Source: Erythrobacteraceae bacterium (GTDB lineage: Bacteria > Pseudomonadota > Alphaproteobacteria > Sphingomonadales > Sphingomonadaceae). From it: 64,000 bases of DNA. The stretch covers positions 1 to 64,000 of the forward strand of contig JAIYAM010000010.1 in assembly GCA_027489065.1 (NCBI GenBank). The letters run 5' to 3'. The notes below the pieces were generated by a model. It had not been told where the DNA came from. It was given only the letters and a program-made list of their open reading frames with translations, and did no database searches. A program made the translations under genes and the position numbers. Below are positions 19,043 to 27,197 of this stretch, one piece after another (position 1 is the stretch's first letter; each line of letters opens with the position of its first letter).

Positions 19043-20479
19043 TCAGTAGCGGTAATGGTCGGGCTTGAACGGGCCCGCCTGCGGCACGCCGATGTAGCTT
19101 GCCTGCTTGTTGCTGAGCTGGGTCAGCTTCACGCCGAGCTTTTCGAGGTGCAGCGCGGCGACCTTCTCGTCGAGGTGCTTGGGGAGAACGTAGACGTCGT
19201 TCTGGTACTCTTCCGCCTTGGTGAAGAGCTCGATCTGCGCGAGGGTCTGGTTGGTGAAGCTCGCGCTCATCACGAAGCTCGGGTGGCCGGTGGCACAGCC
19301 GAGATTCACGAGGCGCCCCTTGGCGAGGATGATGATCGACTTGCCGTCCGGGAAGGTGACGAGATCGGTGCCTTCCTTGATTTCCTTCCAGTTGTAGTTG
19401 GAAAGCGCGGCAATCTGGATCTCGCTGTCGAAGTGGCCGATGTTGCAGACGATCGCCATCGGCTTCATGTTCATCATGTGATCGGCGGTGATCACGTCCT
19501 CGTTGCCCGTGGCGGTGACGAAGATGTCGGCGCGCTGCACGGCGTCTTCCATGGTGACGACCTCGAAGCCGTCCATCGCGGCCTGCAGGGCGCAGATCGG
19601 ATCGATCTCGGTGACCATGACGCGGGCGCCGCCGTCACGCAGCGAAGCGGCCGAGCCCTTGCCGACATCGCCGTAACCGGCAACGCAGGCGACCTTGCCG
19701 GCGAGCATCACGTCAGTGGCGCGACGGATCGCGTCGACCAGCGATTCCTTGCAACCGTAGAGGTTGTCGAATTTCGACTTGGTCACCGAATCGTTCACAT
19801 TGATCGCCGGGAAGGGAAGCTTGCCCTGCTTGGCGATCTGGTAAAGGCGCATCACGCCCGTGGTGGTCTCTTCCGAGACGCCCTTGATGGCCTTCACCGT
19901 CTTGGTGAGGTAGCCGGGCTTGGCAGCGACGAAGGCCTTGAGGGCGCGCTGGAATTCGACTTCCTCGTCGTTCGTCGGCTTGCCCATTTCTTCACCCGCT
20001 TCGAGGCGTGCGCCCCACAGAGCGAACATGGTGGCATCGCCGCCATCGTCGAGGATCATGTTGCAGGTGAGGTCGGGATCGGCTTCCGAAGCCCAATCGA
20101 AGATGCGACCCACGTAGTCCCAATACTCTGCCAGCGTCTCGCCCTTGATGGCGAACACCGGAATGCCGCTCGCGGCGATCGCGGCGGCGGCGTGGTCCTG
20201 GGTCGAGAAGATGTTGCAGGTCGCCCAGCGCACTTCGGCGCCGAGCGCCACGAGGGTCTCGATCAGCACCGCGGTCTGGATGGTCATGTGCAGCGAGCCG
20301 GTGATGCGCGCGCCCTTGAGCGGCTGGGCCGCGCCATACTCTTCGCGCAGCGCCATCAGGCCGGGCATCTCGGTCTCGGCGATCATGATCTCGTCACGGC
20401 CGAAGGGGGCCAGCGCGATGTCCTTGATGACGTATTCTTGGGTCGGGGTGCCGGCTTGTTGGGGGGCGAGGGTGGCCAT
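19043..20479 (-). CDS. ahcY: Adenosylhomocysteinase (S-adenosylhomocysteine hydrolase)
   Basis: 478 aa, NAD-dependent. It splits S-adenosylhomocysteine into adenosine and homocysteine, relieving product inhibition of methyltransferases. Seen: [17 protein letters not shown], the NAD-binding [32 protein letters not shown] and the C-terminal KPDHYRY. ATG 20479 is chosen over the longer open frame because it follows a GGAGAC ribosome site (AGGAGACAAGACC-ATG) and gives the normal N-terminus. A palindromic operator-like site lies about 90 bases upstream. divL follows after a 114-base gap. Confidence 0.97.
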   Translation of the reverse strand: MATLAPQQAGTPTQEYVIKDIALAPFGRDEIMIAETEMPGLMALREEYGAAQPLKGARITGSLHMTIQTAVLIETLVALGAEVRWATCNIFSTQDHAAAAIAASGIPVFAIKGETLAEYWDYVGRIFDWASEADPDLTCNMILDDGGDATMFALWGARLEAGEEMGKPTNDEEVEFQRALKAFVAAKPGYLTKTVKAIKGVSEETTTGVMRLYQIAKQGKLPFPAINVNDSVTKSKFDNLYGCKESLVDAIRRATDVMLAGKVACVAGYGDVGKGSAASLRDGGARVMVTEIDPICALQAAMDGFEVVTMEDAVQRADIFVTATGNEDVITADHMMNMKPMAIVCNIGHFDSEIQIAALSNYNWKEIKEGTDLVTFPDGKSIIILAKGRLVNLGCATGHPSFVMSASFTNQTLAQIELFTKAEEYQNDVYVLPKHLDEKVAALHLEKLGVKLTQLSNKQASYIGVPQAGPFKPDHYRY

Positions 20480-20566
20480 GGTCTTGTCTCCTATGCGCAG
20501 ATACGCACCCGCAAGGGCGGGTCTGCTTAAGCGCCTGCCCCTAGCCTCAGTCGGGCCGCGAGGCAA

Positions 20567-20586
20567 ATATAAACGTATCTTTATAT
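20567..20586. promoter_or_regulatory. AT-rich perfect palindrome upstream of ahcY (candidate operator)
   Basis: On the minus strand: ATATAAA, six bases, TTTATAT. The arms are exact inverted repeats of 7 bp in an otherwise GC-rich region, about 88 bases before the ahcY start and 76 before the divergent peroxiredoxin start. ArsR-family SahR repressors that sense S-adenosylhomocysteine are known to control ahcY in Proteobacteria through AT-rich palindromes, so this is a plausible SahR-type operator. I cannot verify the match to a published motif. Confidence 0.55.
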
Positions 20587-20592
20587 GTCTAT

Positions 20593-20622
20593 TTGTTGCC
20601 CCTCTGAGATGACCCGTTATAG
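20593..20622 (+). promoter_or_regulatory. Possible sigma-70-like promoter of the peroxiredoxin gene
   Basis: TTGTTG, 18 bases, TTATAG, ending about 40 bases before the peroxiredoxin ATG. It adjoins the ahcY palindrome. Weak match by eye only; GC-rich alphaproteobacterial promoters are hard to call without mapping. Confidence 0.3.
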
Positions 20623-20661
20623 AAGCCTCCGGACACTTCCACCCACAAGGATGCACGACAC

Positions 20662-21141
20662 ATGACCATCTCCGTTGGCGACACAATTCCCGAAGTCACT
20701 CTCGTCAAGGCGACGCCGGAAGGCCCGCAGGCGATCAAGTCTTCCGAGTATTTCGCCGGCAAGAAGGTTGCACTGTTCTCCGTTCCCGGCGCCTTCACCC
20801 CGACCTGCTCGGCCAAGCACTTGCCGGGCTTCGTCGAGAAGGCCGAGGATCTCAAGGCCAAGGGCATCGACGAGATCGTCGGCACCGCAGTGAATGACGC
20901 CTTCGTGATGGGCGCCTGGAACAAGGCGCAGGGATCGGACGACATCACCATGCTGGCTGACGGCAACGCCGATTTCGTCAAGGCGATCGGCCTCACCATG
21001 GACGGCTCGGGCTTCGGCATGGGCACCCGCGGCCAGCGCTTCTCGATGGTCATCAATGACGGCGTGGTCGAACAGATCAACGTCGAAGAGCCGGGCGACT
21101 TCCGGGTTTCGAGCGCGGATCACCTGCTCGGTCAGCTCTGA
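20662..21141 (+). CDS. Peroxiredoxin, Prx5/redoxin type, single cysteine
   Basis: 159 aa. The peroxidatic site PGAFTPTCS has Cys49, preceded by VALFSV, and the C-terminal half carries the [14 protein letters not shown] strand pair of the Prx5 class. The protein contains no other cysteine, so it must be resolved by an external thiol (glutathione/glutaredoxin or thioredoxin; trxA and gor are both in this window). It reduces hydrogen peroxide and alkyl hydroperoxides in the cytoplasm. Divergent from ahcY. An ACAAGGA ribosome site precedes ATG 20662. A terminator follows. Confidence 0.93.
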   Translation: MTISVGDTIPEVTLVKATPEGPQAIKSSEYFAGKKVALFSVPGAFTPTCSAKHLPGFVEKAEDLKAKGIDEIVGTAVNDAFVMGAWNKAQGSDDITMLADGNADFVKAIGLTMDGSGFGMGTRGQRFSMVINDGVVEQINVEEPGDFRVSSADHLLGQL

Positions 21142-21164
21142 AGCATTATCTGCACGTGACGTCG

Positions 21165-21200
21165 AAGGGGGCTCGTTCCACGCGGAACGGGCCCCTTTCC
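21165..21200 (+). terminator. Rho-independent terminator after peroxiredoxin gene
   Basis: 12-bp stem with one mismatch: GGGGCTCGTTCC, loop ACGC, GGAACGGGCCCC, followed by TTTCCTTT. It lies between the convergent peroxiredoxin and membrane-protein genes, so may act on both. Confidence 0.75.
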
Positions 21201-21210
21201 TTTGACGGCC

Positions 21211-21948
21211 TCAACCCAGACGCAAGGTGATCGCGGGCGATTCGCGCCGGCGCATCTCGAACACGACAGCAAGATACAGGATCACCGCCCCGCCCTCGAG
21301 CGCTTCCTCGAGCGTCGCGAGCACGCGGTAACGACCGCTGTGCAGGACCTCGTCCGAGGCTGCACCGATCGCGCCGGCCAGCATCTCCATGCCGATCGCA
21401 CCGGACAGGAACAGCGCCGCCGACAGCAACAGTAACGCACGCAGGCCTGGCGGGAATGCGCGGATGAACGGAATGAACGCAAGCAGACCCAGGCCCGAGA
21501 GGATGCCGGCCGGAATGATCCAAGCGAAATGGAAGGCACCGCTGGTCCCGAGCCCGCTGGTCAGGCGTCCCGACAGCGCCTCGTGCACCGAACAAGCCTC
21601 ATCCGCGGACAGCAGCAGGAACACCGCGGCCAGCAACATCCAATGGATGCGCAAGGGATCGCCCGCCGCCTTGCGTTCCAAGGCGACAAGCCCGGTCAGA
21701 AGTGCCGCTGCCGCCAACAACAGCACCGAAAACCAGGTGTAGAAACTGCTCTCGACCTCCACGTCCAGCATCCACACCCTGTCCCCCACAAGGCCAAGGG
21801 CGGCGGCGATATCCTGCCCCGAGCTCAGTGCCAGCAGGAAGGCCCACGCGACGAGCAGGGGCCGGATTGGATGGGCAAGAGCAAGCTCCCTTTGCTCGGC
21901 ACGGGGAGAGGCACCGCGTGCCGATCGGGATGCATGAAGGGTTGCCAT
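21211..21948 (-). CDS. Multi-pass membrane protein of unknown function
   Basis: 245 aa with about six or seven hydrophobic helices (starting near residues 29, 68, 103, 143, 168, 222). Acidic and His residues sit inside or next to helices: SADEACSVHE at about 113-122, GMEMLAG near 190, and EEALEGGAVILYLA near 215. Such buried charged residues suggest a channel or membrane-enzyme site, but I recognise no family. The ends are cytoplasm-like (Arg-rich). Start ATG 21948. It stands alone between two terminators. Confidence 0.7.
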   Translation of the reverse strand: MATLHASRSARGASPRAEQRELALAHPIRPLLVAWAFLLALSSGQDIAAALGLVGDRVWMLDVEVESSFYTWFSVLLLAAAALLTGLVALERKAAGDPLRIHWMLLAAVFLLLSADEACSVHEALSGRLTSGLGTSGAFHFAWIIPAGILSGLGLLAFIPFIRAFPPGLRALLLLSAALFLSGAIGMEMLAGAIGAASDEVLHSGRYRVLATLEEALEGGAVILYLAVVFEMRRRESPAITLRLG

Positions 21949-22061
21949 GCCCCTTTGTTACGGTTCCGTGACAGAACGGGAGCAACCTGGATGAGGATTT
22001 GGCGTCCGGCCGCGAAACTTCGCACCATGCGCGGCGGACTTGCGATCACCCGTCGGAAGCG

Positions 22062-22091
22062 AAAGGGGGCGCCCCTTGCGAGGCACCCCCT
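22062..22091 (-). terminator. Rho-independent terminator after small secreted protein gene
   Basis: On the minus strand a 10-bp stem AGGGGGTGCC / GGCGCCCCCT (one G-T pair) with loop TCGCAAG-like, followed by TTT. It lies 37 bases beyond the stop of the 22129-22569 gene. Confidence 0.65.
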
Positions 22092-22128
22092 GTCTTGTAA
22101 TCACGGTCTTGCCATAGAGCGCGGCGGT

Positions 22129-22569
22129 TCAGCCGCGGGTGGTGGCGGTGTCCGCTTCGGCCACGAGCGTGGCTCTGTCCCGTTCGACCAGCGCCAGCAG
22201 CGCGGCGCGGACGTTCTGCCCACGGGCGTCGACGAGTTTGTCGAGGCCTTGTGCGTTGGTGGGGCACCAGCCCGGACGCGAACCGCCGGCGACATCGTCG
22301 CTCGTCAGCGTGCGGCGCGACTGCAGCGCTGCGCCAAGCTTCGCCACCCGCTCGACATCGAGCGATGCGGTCCACTTGCACTGCAACGTGCTCGGCCGAC
22401 CAGCCACGCCGGCGGTGCCGATCTGCTTCGTTTCGATCCTGATCGAACCGCGATAATCCGCCGCGATGGGGCCGGCTGTGTGATCGATCACCACTTCATG
22501 TTCGAGCGCGAGCGCGGGCGATGCGAGACACGCCGCCAGTGCCGCACTGCATAGGGCACGTTTGATCAT
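22129..22569 (-). CDS. Small secreted protein of unknown function
   Basis: 146 aa with a clear signal peptide (MIKRALCSAALAACLASPALA, cut near ALA/LEH). The mature part is about 125 residues, with two cysteines (LQCKW and GWCPTN) that may pair, and begins with beta-rich sequence (HEVVIDHTAGPI, RGSIRIETKQIG). The C-terminal half is helical (LLALVERDRATLVAEA). No family recognised. Ribosome site GGAGAGTAACC precedes the ATG. Single gene with its own terminator. Confidence 0.7.
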   Translation of the reverse strand: MIKRALCSAALAACLASPALALEHEVVIDHTAGPIAADYRGSIRIETKQIGTAGVAGRPSTLQCKWTASLDVERVAKLGAALQSRRTLTSDDVAGGSRPGWCPTNAQGLDKLVDARGQNVRAALLALVERDRATLVAEADTATTRG

Positions 22570-22716
22570 GATGGTTACTCTCCTGCTTCACGCGGCCTTT
22601 TGGCCGTCGATGATGCATCATATCATCGGTTCCGAGAGCGGCCAACAACCTGAGATTGCATTTTCCGCAAAGCCCTATGAGCGGCATCAATGTGCCGGTT
22701 CTCGCAGGCTTGCAGG

Positions 22717-23340
22717 TCAATAGCCCATCAGGCTCATCACTTCCTTGCGGCTGCTGTCGTTCTCGAGGAAACAGCCAAGGATGCGGCTCGTGATCATGCC
22801 CACCCCGTGGGTCTTGACGCCGCGGCCGGTCATGCAGCCGTGCTCGGCCTCGATCACCACGGCCACGCCATGCGGATCGAGATGATCCCAGATGCACTGC
22901 GCGACCTCGGCGGTCAGGCGCTCCTGGATCTGGAGGCGGTTGGCATAGCCGTGCAGCACGCGGGCGAGCTTGGAGATGCCCACCACCTTGTTGCGCGGCA
23001 GGTAGGCGATCGCCGCCTTGCCGGTGATCGGCGCCATGTGGTGTTCGCAATGCGACTGGAAGGGAATGTTCTTGAGCAGCACGATCTCGTCGTAGCCGCC
23101 AACTTCGGTGAACTGGCGGGTGAGGTGGATCGCCGGGTCTTCCTTGTAGCCCGCGCAATACTCGAGCCACGCGCGCCCGACGCGCTTGGGCGTGTCAAGC
23201 AGCCCTTCGCGCGAGGGATCGTCACCGGCCCAGCGAAGCAGCGTGCGAATCGCGTCCTGGACCTCGTCGGGCACTTCGGGCTTGCCCAGCGGGTTCTCGG
23301 GATCGAATTCGTCGTGATCGTGGGCGGAAACGTAATTCAT
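22717..23340 (-). CDS. folE: GTP cyclohydrolase I
   Basis: 207 aa. It converts GTP to dihydroneopterin triphosphate, first step of folate (and pterin) synthesis. Zinc ligands are in QSHCEHHMAPI and EAEHGCMTGRG; SREGLLDTPKRV and GISKLARV also fit type IA FolE. ATG 23340 is favoured, as the AGACATC-preceded MNYVSAHDHDEF reads like family N-termini; an alternative start 24 bases upstream exists. It is divergent from the zincin gene. Confidence 0.96.
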   Translation of the reverse strand: MNYVSAHDHDEFDPENPLGKPEVPDEVQDAIRTLLRWAGDDPSREGLLDTPKRVGRAWLEYCAGYKEDPAIHLTRQFTEVGGYDEIVLLKNIPFQSHCEHHMAPITGKAAIAYLPRNKVVGISKLARVLHGYANRLQIQERLTAEVAQCIWDHLDPHGVAVVIEAEHGCMTGRGVKTHGVGMITSRILGCFLENDSSRKEVMSLMGY

Positions 23341-23544
23341 GATGTCTTGTCTTTCTTCCCTCATCGGCGCGTGCGTGGCCCCCTCGCCTTCGGAGCGTAA
23401 GTGACGTCAACCATCCGGCCCTGCTCGCGTTCCATACAGATACGCGGATTGCGCCGGAAGGATGCTCTCCCCATTCTATGCAAATGTAATAGCGCGCGCG
23501 ATCAATTCATCCCCCCGCGCGCGTTCAAGGAAAACGAGGGTATC

Positions 23545-23934
23545 GTGCACGAACCGAGCACTGCCGAATTCGAAGCCGCCGCGCACAGTGTGTTGGCACG
23601 CCTGCCCGAGGTCTTCCGCCGCGAACTTGCCGGCGTGGTGCTGCGTGTCGAGGAGTTTGCCAGCGACGAGCAGCTGGATGCGCTCGGCATCGATGACCCG
23701 TGGGATCTGACCGGGCTTTACGAGGGCGTGGCGCTCACGGAGCGGTCGCAGTGGGACAGCGACGGCCTGCCGCCGGTCATCACCCTGTTCCGCCAGCCGC
23801 TGCTCGCCGAGATGGAGGAAACCGGCGTCGGCTTTGCCGAACTGGTGCGCCACGTGGTTATCCACGAGGCCGGACACCACTTCGGCCTGTCGGACGACGA
23901 CATGCACGCGCTCGAAGATTCGGTGAGAGACTGA
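23545..23934 (+). CDS. Small zincin-like metallopeptidase-family protein
   Basis: 129 aa with the zinc protease motif HEAGHHFGLSDDDMHALE (His107, Glu108, His111). It matches the small predicted zincin family (metallopeptidase family, DUF1025 type) widespread in actinobacteria and alphaproteobacteria; physiological substrate unknown. GTG 23545 is chosen because a GAGGGT ribosome site lies just before it and the upstream in-frame extension to 23401 is atypical Arg/Cys-rich sequence. A terminator follows, then tRNA-Arg on the other strand. Confidence 0.88.
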   Translation: MHEPSTAEFEAAAHSVLARLPEVFRRELAGVVLRVEEFASDEQLDALGIDDPWDLTGLYEGVALTERSQWDSDGLPPVITLFRQPLLAEMEETGVGFAELVRHVVIHEAGHHFGLSDDDMHALEDSVRD

Positions 23935-23950
23935 AGGGCTGCAGAACCGA

Positions 23951-23986
23951 AACAGCCCGCCCCTTTTTCAAGGAGCGGGCTGTTTT
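23951..23986 (+). terminator. Rho-independent terminator after zincin gene
   Basis: 10-bp perfect stem AACAGCCCGC / GCGGGCTGTT with a T-rich 14-base loop, followed by TTTT that merges into the 3' end of the opposing tRNA-Arg. Confidence 0.7.
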
Positions 23987-24062
23987 GGCGCACCCGGAAC
24001 GATTCGAACGTCCGACCCCCAGATTCGTAGTCTGGTGCTCTATCCAGCTGAGCTACGGGTGC
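23986..24062 (-). tRNA. tRNA-Arg (anticodon ACG)
   Basis: 77-nt tRNA on the minus strand. The acceptor GCACCCG pairs with CGGGTGC, and the discriminator is G with encoded CCA. The D-arm is AGCTCAGCTGGATAGAGC, and the anticodon stem-loop CCAGA-CTACGAA-TCTGG gives ACG (read as ICG after deamination). The T-arm contains GTTCGAATC. It lies between the zincin terminator and mutT. Confidence 0.97.
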
Positions 24063-24122
24063 GCGCTGAGGGGGGCCGAATAGGGGGGTCGTCCCGGCTT
24101 GGCAAGGGTCTTTTGCGGCGTC

Positions 24123-24533
24123 TCAGAGATTTTGGAACAGTCGCGCGGCAAGCTGGATGTCGAGCGGCGGCTTGGGCAGGGCCAGCGCCTCGGCGGGGGA
24201 GAACCACCCGATCGCCCCGCCCTCGAGCGCGCGTGGCTCGCCCTCCCAGGCGTCGATCGTGTAAAGCAACAAGACAAGCCGCCGCCCGCCCTCCCCTTGG
24301 GGGCTTTCGGCAAAGCCGGCGGGACGACAGTCCTCGGCCCGGCACGATATGCCGAGCTCCTCGGCGAGCTCACGCACAAGCGATTCCACAGGAATTTCAG
24401 ATGCTTCCACCTTGCCGCCGGGAAACTCCCAAAGTCCCGCATGGTGCTTGCCTTCAGGGCGGCGGTGCATGAGCCAGCACCCATCCGCCCGCTGCAGCGC
24501 CCCGGCCACGACCGCGATCCAGCCTTCGATCAT
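24123..24533 (-). CDS. NUDIX hydrolase, MutT-like (8-oxo-dGTP or CTP diphosphatase)
   Basis: 136 aa. The NUDIX box is complete: GGKVEASEIPVESLVRELAE continuing ELGI, fitting GX5EX7REUXEEXGU. N-terminal VVAGALQRADGCWLMHRRPEGKHHAGLWEFPGG is typical of MutT, which removes oxidised dGTP before incorporation. Exact nucleotide specificity is not decidable here. ATG 24533 has a family-like N-terminus. Divergent from the first Flp pilin gene, with a 99-base shared upstream region. Confidence 0.88.
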   Translation of the reverse strand: MIEGWIAVVAGALQRADGCWLMHRRPEGKHHAGLWEFPGGKVEASEIPVESLVRELAEELGISCRAEDCRPAGFAESPQGEGGRRLVLLLYTIDAWEGEPRALEGGAIGWFSPAEALALPKPPLDIQLAARLFQNL

Positions 24534-24632
24534 GTCGGTTTTCTTTCCACCTGCGTAGCCCCCGGTAACTTCTTTTTAACCCGCCCAGCCGATTCTTGTT
24601 TCATCAGGACGAAGAAAGCAGGGGCCAACCCG

Positions 24633-24818
24633 ATGTTGTCGAATATCACGAAAGATCTCGTCGACGACACCTCTGGCGCCACCGCTATCGAATACGGCCT
24701 GATCCTTGCTCTTATCGCGATTGCCATGATCGTCACGCTGCAAAGCCTGGCCGATACAACGGTCTCGATGTGGAACATGGTCAGAAGCAGAAGCGTCAGT
24801 GCCATGAACAATTATTGA
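24633..24818 (+). CDS. Flp-family type IVb pilin (first of three)
   Basis: 61 aa. The prepilin motif reads SG/ATAIEYGLI: cleavage after Gly by a TadV/CpaA-type peptidase, Glu at +5 and Tyr at +6, then a hydrophobic helix LILALIAIAMIVTLQSL. These small pilins polymerise into Flp adhesion pili built by Tad proteins. The C-terminus (SMWNMVRSRSVSAMNNY) differs from the other two copies, so it may be a minor or diverged pilin. The longer open frame upstream covers mutT in antisense; ATG 24633 is the natural start. Confidence 0.88.
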   Translation: MLSNITKDLVDDTSGATAIEYGLILALIAIAMIVTLQSLADTTVSMWNMVRSRSVSAMNNY

Positions 24819-24929
24819 AAACTTCCGCTTCGCATTAGGAATTTCTCAATAGGTGCTGACTTAGGAAGACAACAGCCCACCGTGACACAGGGGGGCCTCG
24901 GGTATCGAAGACCAAACAGGAGACCAGAC

Positions 24930-25109
24930 ATGACTTTCTTCAAGAACCTCGTCCGTGACGAACAGGGCGCCACCGCCATCGAATACGGCCTGATCGCCGC
25001 TCTCATCGCCGTCGCTGCCATCACCGCCATGACTGCTCTGGGTTCGACCCTCTCGGGCACCTTCAGCAACGTGAACAGCAAGATGGCTCCGGGCGTTACC
25101 GGCGCGTAA
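24930..25109 (+). CDS. Flp-family type IVb pilin (second)
   Basis: 59 aa: MTFFKNLVRDEQG leader, cleavage before ATAIEYGLIAALIAVAAI, and a short polar C-terminus ending GVTGA. It is nearly the same as the third copy and shares the GGAGACCAGAC-ATG leader, so the two come from a tandem duplication. A strong terminator follows directly, suggesting it is expressed as a major pilin on its own transcript. Confidence 0.92.
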   Translation: MTFFKNLVRDEQGATAIEYGLIAALIAVAAITAMTALGSTLSGTFSNVNSKMAPGVTGA

Positions 25110-25134
25110 TTCTCGCTGCTTTGCTAAAGAACAG

Positions 25135-25161
25135 CGGCGGGAAGAGATTCCCGCCGTTTTT
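25135..25161 (+). terminator. Rho-independent terminator after second Flp gene
   Basis: 9-bp perfect stem CGGCGGGAA, loop GAGA, TTCCCGCCG, then TTTTTC. Confidence 0.88.
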
Positions 25162-25339
25162 CTTTCCAGACTATCTTCCCTATTGGGTCGCCTATTTCCA
25201 GTTACGAAAAGACACGAGCAATCGACGCCAGCGTCGATGTCGTTCGGCGGATCGGATCACACCTTTGCGGCTTGGGACCAAACGCAAGCCGCGCCTGTGG
25301 GAGGCAGATAGGACTGACACTACCAGCCGGAGACCAGAC

Positions 25340-25519
25340 ATGACATTGATCAAGACGCTCGTCCGCGACGAGCAGGGGGCGACCGCCATCGAATATGGCC
25401 TCATTGCCGCTCTCATCGCTGTCGCCGCGATCACAGCCATGACCAACCTTGGCAGCACCCTGAACGGTACGTTCAACAACGTCCGCAGCAAGATGCAGCC
25501 CGGTACGACTGGCGCCTAA
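25340..25519 (+). CDS. Flp-family type IVb pilin (third)
   Basis: 59 aa: MTLIKTLVRDEQG leader, cut before ATAIEYGLIAALIAVAAI, with a C-terminus ending QPGTTGA. It differs from the second copy at only a few positions, mostly conservative (TALGSTLSGTFSNV versus TNLGSTLNGTFNNV). It has its own 5' region of about 170 bases and its own terminator. No Tad/Cpa assembly gene is within this window. Confidence 0.92.
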   Translation: MTLIKTLVRDEQGATAIEYGLIAALIAVAAITAMTNLGSTLNGTFNNVRSKMQPGTTGA

Positions 25520-25546
25520 TCTCTACTGACATTCGAACAAGAAATT

Positions 25547-25574
25547 ACGGCGGGGAGCAATCCCCGCCGTCTTT
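25547..25574 (+). terminator. Rho-independent terminator after third Flp gene
   Basis: 10-bp perfect stem ACGGCGGGGA, loop GCAA, TCCCCGCCGT, followed by CTTTAT. Convergent with the M48 protease gene, so may be bidirectional. Confidence 0.85.
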
Positions 25575-25618
25575 ATATGAGCCGCCGGGTTTCCGGGGCG
25601 GAAACCGCAACCTACGTA

Positions 25619-27094
25619 TTAGCGCGCACGCACCACCAGCTTGACCTTCTGGCCCGGGGTCACGGTATCGCCGCTCCCCAGCGCGTTGAGCACGCGGAAG
25701 CGATCCTCCTGCGCGCTGTCATAGGCCATCCGCCTCGCCAGGCTCGCCACGGTGTCGTTTCGGCCCACCGTAACCACCTGAAGCTTGCGCGGGACCACAG
25801 CGCCCGCCTCCGCCTGAGTGATTCGCCGCATCGACTGGAACATGCTGTTGAAGGTCCCTGCGCTGCCGGCCGGGGCGATTGTCGCGAAGTGGTACGCCCG
25901 GTCACGGGCGAATTCATAGGCGAACACCACCACGTCGACCTGCGAATTGCCGTTGTTCACCCGCGCCGTGCCGACAACGGCCGACAGGCCGTTCACCGTG
26001 GTACGCTGGATCTCGCTGGGCGCGAGCGTGCTGTTTTGCCCGCCGAGCGCAGTAAACTGCTGACGCACATAGCTTTCCAGATCGCCGTTATAGGTGGCTG
26101 TCGACATCTGCGCCTGCCCACCGCCCTGCCCCTGGATGCTGACCGCGCGCGTGCCGTTGACCATGTAATAGCCCTGCGGCGCGGTGAAGGCGAGGCGCAG
26201 CTCGGGATGGATGAAGGTGCTGCCCTCGATCACCCCCTGCTGCGGGTCATCGCCATAGAGCAGCCCGTCGATGCGGGTCAGGAACGTGTCGCGATTGGTC
26301 ACCCCGGTGCTCGTCGTGCCGGCCTTGGCGAGCGCGCTCTGCACGCGGCTCGCCGGATCGGGGTGGGTCGATGCCCAAGCCGGCACGCTCGCGTTGCGGC
26401 CCTGAAGCCGCGCGTCGAGCGAGGTTTGCGCGGCGAGGCTCGCCAGCACCGTGCCCATCGCCCGCCGATCGTAGCCCGCCTTGCCGAGATACTGGATGCC
26501 GAGATCATCGGCCTGAAGCTCCTGCTTGCGCGAGAACTTGAGGGTGAGCAGCTGCGATCCCTGAAGAAAGCCCCGCGACAGCGTCTGCCCGATCTGCGAA
26601 TCGCCCAGCAGCAACGAGGAGCCGATCGCGCCGAGGATGCCGAGCAGCGAATTCTTTGTCGCAGCCTGCTGGCGGCGCTGCGAATGGCGCGCCGCGACAT
26701 GGCCGACCTCGTGTCCGAGAACGGCGGCAAGCTCCGCCTCGCTGTTCATCAGCGTGACCAGCTGCCGGGTGCTGTAAATGTAGCCGCCGGGCACCGCAAA
26801 GGCATTGTTCACCGGCGAATTCAGGAGCGTGACCGTGAAGGCTTCGCGCGCATTGCCGAGGCCAGATTGGACCGCGATGTTCTTGCCGACCTGCTCGACA
26901 TAGCTCGCCTGCGGTCCGGACATCGCCCCGCCGAACTCGGCGAGGAATTGCGGGTGATACTCGGCGCCCATCTGGGCTTCCTTCGGAGTGATCGCTGTCG
27001 CGGTCGCGGGCGCCTTGGCGTCCGCCGTCATGCACCCCGCGAGCGCAATCGTTGCCGTGCCAAACGCCAGAACGCCGCGTGAAATCCGTGCCAT
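25619..27094 (-). CDS. M48-family metalloprotease lipoprotein
   Basis: 491 aa. The lipobox IALAGC (Cys21) predicts an inner- or outer-membrane lipoprotein facing the periplasm. The zinc site HEVGHVAARHSQRR has HEVGH at 128-132, as in BepA/LoiP-type envelope quality-control peptidases. The C-terminal about 50 residues (RNDTVASLARRMAYDSAQ, then TVTPGQKVKLVV) resemble a LysM-like peptidoglycan-binding repeat. ATG 27094 is best spaced from an AAGGGA ribosome site; an ATG three bases upstream (27097) is equally in frame. Convergent with the Flp genes, downstream of accA. Confidence 0.9.
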   Translation of the reverse strand: MARISRGVLAFGTATIALAGCMTADAKAPATATAITPKEAQMGAEYHPQFLAEFGGAMSGPQASYVEQVGKNIAVQSGLGNAREAFTVTLLNSPVNNAFAVPGGYIYSTRQLVTLMNSEAELAAVLGHEVGHVAARHSQRRQQAATKNSLLGILGAIGSSLLLGDSQIGQTLSRGFLQGSQLLTLKFSRKQELQADDLGIQYLGKAGYDRRAMGTVLASLAAQTSLDARLQGRNASVPAWASTHPDPASRVQSALAKAGTTSTGVTNRDTFLTRIDGLLYGDDPQQGVIEGSTFIHPELRLAFTAPQGYYMVNGTRAVSIQGQGGGQAQMSTATYNGDLESYVRQQFTALGGQNSTLAPSEIQRTTVNGLSAVVGTARVNNGNSQVDVVVFAYEFARDRAYHFATIAPAGSAGTFNSMFQSMRRITQAEAGAVVPRKLQVVTVGRNDTVASLARRMAYDSAQEDRFRVLNALGSGDTVTPGQKVKLVVRAR

Positions 27095-27197
27095 CATCAG
27101 TCCCTTTCCGCTTTCCCGTCGCTGCCTGCGGCAGATCATCGGCAAAGCCTTGTGCGACAATGCATTGGCAAACGGAACATTAACTTGCGATGGCCCG

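Noticed and set aside
21173-21187. GTTCCACGCGGAAC near the peroxiredoxin gene, resembling a parS half-palindrome
   Set aside because: The centre is CGCG instead of CGTG, and the sequence is the loop region of a transcription terminator.
23858-23866. TTATCCACG resembling a DnaA box
   Set aside because: A single near-match inside a conserved coding segment of the zincin gene, with no cluster.
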